Positions 57,022 to 64,000 of a stretch of DNA of 64,000 nt are shown one piece after another; the stretch's first letter is position 1; each line of letters begins with the position of its first letter. Origin of the DNA: Tetranychus cinnabarinus (Eukaryota; Arthropoda; Arachnida; Trombidiformes; Tetranychidae); assembly GCA_022266195.1 (NCBI GenBank), contig WHVY01000009.1, forward strand, positions 2,046,001 to 2,110,000, written 5' to 3'. A program made the position numbers and the translations under genes. The notes under the pieces are model-generated. The model ran no database searches and was not told where the DNA came from. It saw only the letters and a program-made list of their open reading frames with translations.

Positions 57022-57116
57022 TCATTGAAATTCGTGCAATTGCCTTTCGCACCGTTTCCAGTCTGAGCACCAATTGTGTGAACTCACTGTGCTTGGATGG
57101 GACTCTGCATCTTGTG
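57022..57116 (-). CDS. Possible terminal coding exon
   Basis: After AGTTTTCAG| at 57,117, the minus strand is open for 95 bases to a TGA (57,022-57,024). It encodes QDAESHPSTVSSHNWCSDWK and then RCERQLHEFQ. The segment is less AT-rich than its flanks and has Trp and Cys residues that are rare in chance AT-rich frames. No donor exon or family is recognised. A second frame across the same DNA is also open, so this is weak. Confidence 0.18.
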
Positions 57117-60100
57117 CTGAAAACTATCTAAATATGCCTTTGAATGTAAGCTAACAACGAGATTAAGGCCAATGTGATCAAATCTGTTTAATTAGATAAA
57201 GTTGCATAGTTAATCATTGAGAGAGCTTTTGCATATTTCAGCGAACATGTTTTCCCACTTTCACTATTACCTTTTGAATAGGTAATTTTACCCTTTTTTA
57301 CTTGTTGCAGTTTCATTTAGCTGAGTTAATCGTTGAATTTGCATTCAATATTCACCTAAATCCATTTCTAAACAGAACAAAATAAAAAAGGAAAAACTCT
57401 GTTCAACACTGGCAAAGTGTATTGCATGCTAAAGCTTTTGTTTGATTAAATTGATAACCCAGAAAGAGAGAGAGAAGAGAATGACTGAATTAACAATAAA
57501 TACCATCATTAGATTGTGCTATTATTTACAATAGGTTTTTGTTGTTTCATGGTTCGAAACAATAAACTGAATCCCATTACGAATCCAATGGCAATATTGT
57601 AATTTATAATGAAAGTAAACTTTGCATTGAAATTTTGTTCAGGCAACCTGTAATGAGACAATCGATATCAAGTAAATTCAGCAACTTCAAGGTACAATGA
57701 ACATTAGATTAAACATTTAATCACAATTTAAAACTTTGACACACAAGTTTTATGTAAGATGCCAAAGTGAACTCATGCTTATCCAATTAGACAGTCTTAC
57801 GTTTATTACCCAAAGATGTTACATTTGCTCAACCCAAAGAGGTTCACCTTGCAGCACAACTTGGAACATGTTGGGCTTCACTTACGTACGGAAAAATTTG
57901 AAGTAAAACTTGACAGCATTCTGTTGAGATTGAATTGTTTTCATCAACTCATCAATCGTCGTTTAATGAATGCACAAAACAACATGAATTCGTGAAATTT
58001 TTCCATGGTCTTGAAAGATAACATTTTCTGGTCAAAACATGTAACATGGTTTAAACTGCATTAGAGTTGACAAGATTATATTTTTAAAGGAAATCAAAAG
58101 TGGTAAATAGTATTCATTAATGGCTGGGAAAAGTTCAGAAAAGGGATTCTCGTTTTGTTCAGGGATTGAGATAAAGTTGAGTTTATGATAGTCAATTTGA
58201 AAGCTAATAATGGAGGTAAAAATAAGGTTTACTTGGAGTAACAAGAAAATTGAAATCTCATCTATTTTGATCAGTAAAAGGAGATCAAAAGCCAATAGTG
58301 ACAATGTAAGAGTTGAAAAAACAAAGTCATGTTGAACCATTAGGTAAATGTAATATTGTTGAGTATAACAAGATATTAGTAGACATTTGCAGCATCGACT
58401 TTACACCATAATCTAGCAGACGAAATTTACCATTTATAACATGTAAAATTAGAGACAACATTATGAAAGAATATAAAATGAAAATCCATTTTTTCTCACT
58501 GAATAAGCCTTCTTAAGTCATGAAGCGCATCTTAATACAAATTCAAAAACCAAAAATGCTCACCAAATCACAATGGTAAAACGATCAATAAATCTGATCA
58601 TCAAACACCAATGTAAACCTTTGCATCAATTTTCTGCCCCTTTTCAGAAACCATTATATTTCCAAATTCATTTCACCAAAGAACTTGAAATTTTCCAAAA
58701 TCTCTTTTAAAATTTTCTTCTAATTTCTTCAAAAGTTCAGGTTAAATGAACTACAATCTTACAGTACAAATAATTGTTCTTGAACTTAGCTATTAGAGGG
58801 AATCTCAGACAATTTTCACAATTTTGCTTCAATATTTTACGTTCAAGAATATTCAATGAGCTGAATGAAATTTGAAGCTGATGATTATGCTCTTTGAATA
58901 CAAAATTAATAAGTTTTAAATGATTTTATAATAATATTGAAATTTTCTCACTAATTGTTCTCACTTTCATTACTATTACTTTCAATTACCATTTTAATCA
59001 TGAGCCTAGCGAATGTATAAAGGGACTTTTTGTTTGCTTATTGAAATTTGAAAGCAAAATATTCAATTAAATGAACCTGATTTAGCATTTTATATTTTTG
59101 ATGGAAAAAGATTTACTTTTAAAAATATCCTTCCAATCATTCATTACTTATTTAAATTGATGGAATTAACATTTCTCTTGATACAGTTGAAACACATTAA
59201 ACTTAAAACCTGATCAATTTAAATAATGAACAAGATTGAAATTTTCATTAAACACAGATTAAGGTGAAAATAGGAAAAGGAAAAAGATGTTTAAATCAAC
59301 AAACAAGTTCCAACCAACTTTCCAGTTCCATTGATCAAATTAAAATCATTGAGTAAATATTTAGAAATGAATTAGACTTGATTGATCACCAAACTGTTTC
59401 AACATTCAGCTAAACATGCTAATACTCATATTAATCATTTTTTCTGAGCAAAGAATTTTGTTCAAATCTGAAATGGATTAAAAATTTTATTCGAATTACA
59501 AATCATTCGAGTGAAATCGAGTCATATCAGTTATGAAGATGATGTAAACTTGAACATTTCATTTACGTTCGATTTCGCTTGATAGTCAAAGATTGCGAAT
59601 GAAATCTCAATCTTTTCAAGTTGATTGAGTTGAATGGAAAAATTGGTTTTCTTTACAAATAAATTTCCTGCAAATCGAACCGTTCATTTGTCTTTTTCTG
59701 ATATTCTCATGAGCTTTCCATGTTGACTGTAACTGCACAGATAACGATTGTTTCTCCAAGCTAATTATCCATCATGAAAGCCAATTTTCGTGTTCACTTG
59801 AATTTAACATTCAATGGTTACTGAGCATTCACCAAGTTTTAATTGAAAAGCGAACCAGAAAAGTTGTAATTATCTGAATGACATTTTACTCCATTTGCTA
59901 TCATTTCAACTAAACTTGAAACCTTTCGAAATTCAATCAAAAATCTCTCTCAAGTTAATCCTCAAGCTAAACTGGAATCAATTTTACTTTGAAATTTAAA
60001 ACTATTCAACTTTATATGCTAAAGAAACCATGTAATCTCATGATTACATAAGTAAACATAAGTAACCCAAAACTGTAGACTTAATCGATTGCTCTGAATA

Positions 60101-62090
60101 TAACCTTGTTTTGACGAGAAAAGAAAACGCAAAAAGAAAAAAAAATTTCCCAAAAAATGTATCATTTCTATTCTGTCTGAACATGTAAACTTATACATTA
60201 ACTTGAACAATGTCGAGGGAAATGCTAATTGATGAAAGTATATTGAGGTTAAAAAACGCTACAAAAATGAATGTTGAATAGACGTTGAAAAAAGCACAAA
60301 AAAGGTAAGTTATTTGCATAAAGATTTTGCGATTATTTGATGTGAAGAGAGACAAGAGTCTCAATATTAACGATTTTGAATAAAATAAGTGAATAACAGG
60401 GAATGAAGACTGGGAGTAAAAATGGTGAAGCAAAAAAACTTTATTATTAATGTGAGGCTCGAAATAGGAAAGTGAAAAAAAACATAGAAATGAGATAATT
60501 TATGAATAATGGAAAATTCAAACATTTTTCAATCTCTTTAGTGTCTTTATTTGATTCTGGTGAAAAATGGTGAAGAGAAAAAAAAACTTTATATCAAAAC
60601 TTTTGCTTCTTTCTCTTCGCTGAGAATAATTTACAAAATAAGTTTCTTCTCTCTATCATGATCATCATGATCATCTTTATTTGCTTCTTACTTCAAGATA
60701 AAACCATTTAGTAATACTTTTTGTTCGTCTTGAAAATTTAATAATCATCCTTCTGTAAACCCCAAACTATTATCTGATTTCCTTTTCCTTTTCCTTTTCA
60801 ACTCTTTTACTTTACTACATTTTATCAACATTTTTTCATCGTTTTTCAACTCAATACTTTTGATTTACTTTCATCATTCCTTTTCAAATGGTGATAAACT
60901 TGAACAGTTCAACAGATGAACGTTGCAACAATCAATCATTTTTGTTTTTGCATTTCAATTTTTGGGTCAAAACTTTTATTGCCATCTAAAGTTTGCTCAA
61001 TGTTTAGTGAAAATTTTATGAACACTTTTCATTTCCCAAGTTTTATCATTTCAATCTTCAATCTATGGCTTTCATATCCTGTAGTTAATCAGTAAATGTT
61101 CATGATTGACATGAGAATGGCTCATTTTTGTTCTGTTTTTTTTGCGCAGACTTTTTTTTCTCATCTGCTTCAATAGCAGAGATGAAATACAATTTGAAAC
61201 AAATGAACAAGTTTGTCGTAAAGTTGACTAACAATGATGAGTTATTGGAATGAATGTTCAAGAGAAAAAATATTAATGATGAAACATTGTTCTTATTTTG
61301 AATAAAATTGATAACATGTTGACTGGGAATGGACATTTTGTCGAACATTATTGGACAGTGAAAAGAGTTTTTTTTGTTTTCTTTTATTTCTTTTTCCTTG
61401 AGTTCTATGCTTTTTACCATGTACTTTGTTTTTTATCATCTTCGTTGTTTTGGCACACTGGGATGGAAAGTATCTCTGGAAAATGAATGAGATAAGAATG
61501 GATCATTGGAATGGAACGAACAGAAAACTTTTTATTCCTCATTTTTTTCGTCTCTTCATACACCGTTTCCCTGGTTACCAAAACTCTCTCGAGTCTCATG
61601 TTTTACAGATGATGATATGGTTTTTCAGCTTCAAGCTATAGCGACATGTTATTGAATTATGATGATTCATGGAGAGAGAAGAGAAAATTGTTGTTGATTC
61701 TTTTTTTGTTGATCAATTATTTGCACTTCTGGATACATTCTGGTTTGTTCAGCTAATTTGCTTGATTAGGATATTCAAGATGGTGAGAGTGAGGTCACTA
61801 TGAGCTTATTTTCATGAAAAATACGATCGTCAAAATGAATAATGAAAAGTGTTGCTCGTTTAATAAGGTTTAATGCTATCAAAATTATTTTAAACGCTGT
61901 GTATGTTTCTTTCCCCATGATCAATTCTGTTTTATTTTCATTAAGTTTCAATCTAGTCCAGATGTACGTTCTGACAACCACCATGAATAAAACAAATTCA
62001 ACCATTTATCAATTTATCGGTTTTTTGCACTCTGGTTCGATCACAATTCTTTTAATTTTTTCAGCCAACAAATAACATAAACAAGGGAAC
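57117..62090. other. Gene-poor stretch, about 5 kb
   Basis: I see no supported gene. Several frames of 60-106 codons occur, some overlapping on both strands (61,100-62,075). All are rich in Phe, Leu, Ile, Lys and Asn, as expected by chance at this base composition. Confidence 0.35.
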
Positions 62091-62272
62091 CCCGCAAGAT
62101 GCCAAAAACGGATTTGAATGGGTAAGGTGTCATTCGATAGAGAATGATGAGTTAGGAAACACCTTAAAGGGTTTTTCTGTATGCTCAATGGTTCTTGCGA
62201 TATTCGAGGTCAAAAATTGAACATTTTTATTAAAAACGTAATCAAAAAAGAGCTTAAATGTGCGTTAAACGT

Positions 62273-62305
62273 TAGCTCAGTCGTTTAAGGTGTTAGTGTT
62301 CGAAC
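62273..62305 (+). other. tRNA-like A and B box remnants (possible SINE head)
   Basis: TAGCTCAGTCG (62,273-62,283) resembles a pol III A box and GTTCGAAC (62,298-62,305) the core of a B box, but only 14 bases separate them, far less than in a tRNA. No anticodon arm fits, so this is not a tRNA gene. It may be a deleted tRNA-derived element head. Confidence 0.35.
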
Positions 62306-62306
62306 G

Positions 62307-62608
62307 CTCAAGGTTATTCAAGGTCAAGTCTTTACATGACCCCTGATTGACATTGAAAGGTCATTTTCTGAAATCGCCAAATTTTTTTGACCAGATAGTG
62401 TTAGTCACATGTTCATAACTCATACTGGCTAAAGGATATGAGTGGTCCCATAACATTCATTTAATCAGGAAAAATGCATATTTCCAATGGTATGAGTTAT
62501 GAACATGTGACTAACACTATTGGGCAGAAAAAATTTGCGCTTCCAGAAAATGACCTTTCAATGTCAATCATGAATCAAATAAAGACTTGACCTTAAATAA
62601 CCTTGAGT
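62307..62608. repeat. Fold-back (inverted-repeat) element
   Basis: Arms at 62,307-62,424 and 62,491-62,608 are imperfect reverse complements, with a 66-base loop. Shared blocks include CTCAAGGTTATT, AAGGTCAAGTCTTTA, GATTGACATTGAAAGGTCAT and AGTGTTAGTCACATGTTCAT. This is typical of a MITE or fold-back transposon, or part of one. No coding capacity is seen inside. Confidence 0.8.
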
Positions 62609-62683
62609 CATGCCTGCTTGAAGGCGTGTAATGAAAAAAAAGCCCCGATATAATGTTTATTTTCGTGTTGACGTTTAATTGTC

Positions 62684-63437
62684 ATGAAATGTCTGATGCA
62701 TCGGCGAGCAGTCTGTTGCTTCAAAGATGGAGATATGTATGCAGGACTGCAAGAAGTAAGAGAAAGAACTTTTTCAGCAGCAAATGGAATTAATACATGG
62801 TTAGACAGACATCGCGAGCCCACAAGATCAGCTAATAGGTGATATATCTACACAAGAACTGGATACAAAAGGAATATTTGCCACGGTGTGATATGCCAAT
62901 GCAAAGATGTCATACTGGCACATATTCTAGACATGCCACAAGAACTGGAAACGGAATCAGCATAATTAAGCGCCATAGAGTGGCCCAGGAAATACCTCTA
63001 TTTTGGATTATTCTTCTTGCTATTTTGGTGAGAATGATTCAAGGTGATTTGGATTGTGAGAACAATCAGCGTGATCCATGTCATGATGTTGTGTTTGTCG
63101 GTGATTTTACCGCCGATACTAGAAGAATCGGTGCTGTGAGGAAACGCAAGATATTGAACTTAAATCTTTCATACAAGATCTTTTTTTGGATCATTTAGAT
63201 TCAGAACCAACTTATGGCCAAAGAACTTATACCATATCATCACCACAAAGAATAACACATTTTGTAATCTAGTTGATTTTTGCAGATATAGCAGTGACCC
63301 TGAACCTGTTCAAACTGGCCAAACTGAATCTAATGAATGCATCAATAATGGACACTATATCTGATTATTGTGATCCGAATCTTTCTTTAGATCAATTAGT
63401 GACTTTAATTTCTGAATACCGAGCTACAAACTCTTAA
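62684..63437 (+). pseudogene. Decayed coding sequence, probably mobile element or gene remnant
   Basis: Several coding-like segments follow each other in different frames. 62,684-62,842 encodes 52 residues (MKCLMHRRAVCCFKDGDMYA ... NTWLDRHREPTRS). 62,839-63,198 continues in another frame with CENNQRDPCHDVVFVGDFTA. About 63,140-63,238 in a third frame reads SFIQDLFLDHLDSEPTYGQR. 63,286-63,437, after TTTTTGCAG, reads NASIMDTISDYCDPNLSLDQ and ends in a stop. The residue make-up looks coding but frames break repeatedly, so I call it a pseudogene. A spliced gene with unusual exons is less likely. The family is not recognised; the adjacent fold-back repeat suggests transposon debris. Confidence 0.4.
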
Positions 63438-64000
63438 TTTCGTATTTTCATCTTATTATATTTTCATAATTAAATTCAATTCATTCTAAGTCCATGCTTA
63501 GTCAATACATTTTTCGATCGAACAAAATTTTGCTGGGATCGTAGCTGGCAAGTTTACGAAATGAAATCGGATGTTAAAAATTGTCAAGAAAAAAATGGCG
63601 TAAAAATCAAGATCATGATCAAGGTATAAAAATGGCGCCTGTTTTTCATCAAGATGACAAGACTATGACATTAGGTCACTTCCAATTTGTGAATGGAAAA
63701 TTTCTGCAACTGAATCTTGCAGTAAAACTGAAGCAAAACAATGAGTTGCGAACGAAGAGCCGAGAAATTGGTTTAAAACTTAATTTGATAACAAAATTAA
63801 ATTCAAAGAGGGTTTATTAAGCATCATGAACAGCTTAATCTTTTTACTGGACCAACTTTTTTTGTTCAGGTAAACAAAATAGTTGAAGTTGAAATACAAA
63901 AGACTGAATGAGTTTAATTAAACGAGAAAAATGAAAACTTAAGATGAAAGAAAATTAGACTAACAAGAATAATGATTTGTTCGTTTTTGTTTCTTTCCTC
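63438..64000. other. Intergenic right edge
   Basis: No supported gene. A frame at 63,581-63,820 lacks an ATG at its beginning and has no recognisable domain. Confidence 0.35.

Noticed and set aside
1..64000. CRISPR arrays, bacterial operons, phage or rRNA genes
   Set aside because: Looked for but not seen; spliced genes and metazoan families show this is nuclear eukaryotic DNA.

Overview
This is a eukaryotic window: AT-rich, with spliced genes (GT/AG introns) and long noncoding stretches. The recognisable proteins are arthropod-like: CtBP, PUF60/Half pint, a GATA factor with two zinc fingers, synaptobrevin, a beta-catenin (armadillo) relative and a divergent ionotropic receptor. Short introns and tight spacing on the left suggest a chelicerate, perhaps an acariform (spider-mite-like) mite. 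That placement is inference and could not be tested here.

Layout. Positions 1-32,000 are gene-dense: a possible 3' end of an unknown gene; an OSBP-family lipid-transfer gene (+) followed by a decayed copy of its own 3' end; an intronless, C-terminally truncated beta-catenin relative (-); COPS9 (+); a calmodulin-sized EF-hand protein (+); a secreted Gly-Pro-Ser-rich protein (-); mRpL28 (+) and synaptobrevin (-), whose stop codons touch; a small ankyrin protein (+); and CtBP (-). Next comes a large inverted duplication at about 25,701-30,095, with two divergent, nearly identical GATA genes around a 90 bp spacer. Its left arm carries a broken copy of the last two PUF60 exons. The intact PUF60 gene (-) runs from the right arm to about 31,642.

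Positions 32,000-64,000 are gene-poor. I can support a two-exon gene for a small membrane protein ending in a PPxY motif (33,878-34,611, -) and an intronless ionotropic-receptor-like gene (44,081-45,397, +). Several isolated exon-like segments (50,057-50,162; 51,630-51,920; 57,022-57,116) are tentative. The right end (about 62,270-63,440) holds a fold-back repeat, a tRNA-like promoter fragment and decayed coding sequence, probably mobile-element debris.

The genes are mostly unrelated housekeeping and neuronal/developmental loci, with no operon logic. The most unusual structure is the GATA palindrome. Also notable are the shrunken first coding exons (an intron inside or right after the start codon), the abutting convergent stop codons, the truncated intronless armadillo and the PPxY membrane protein.
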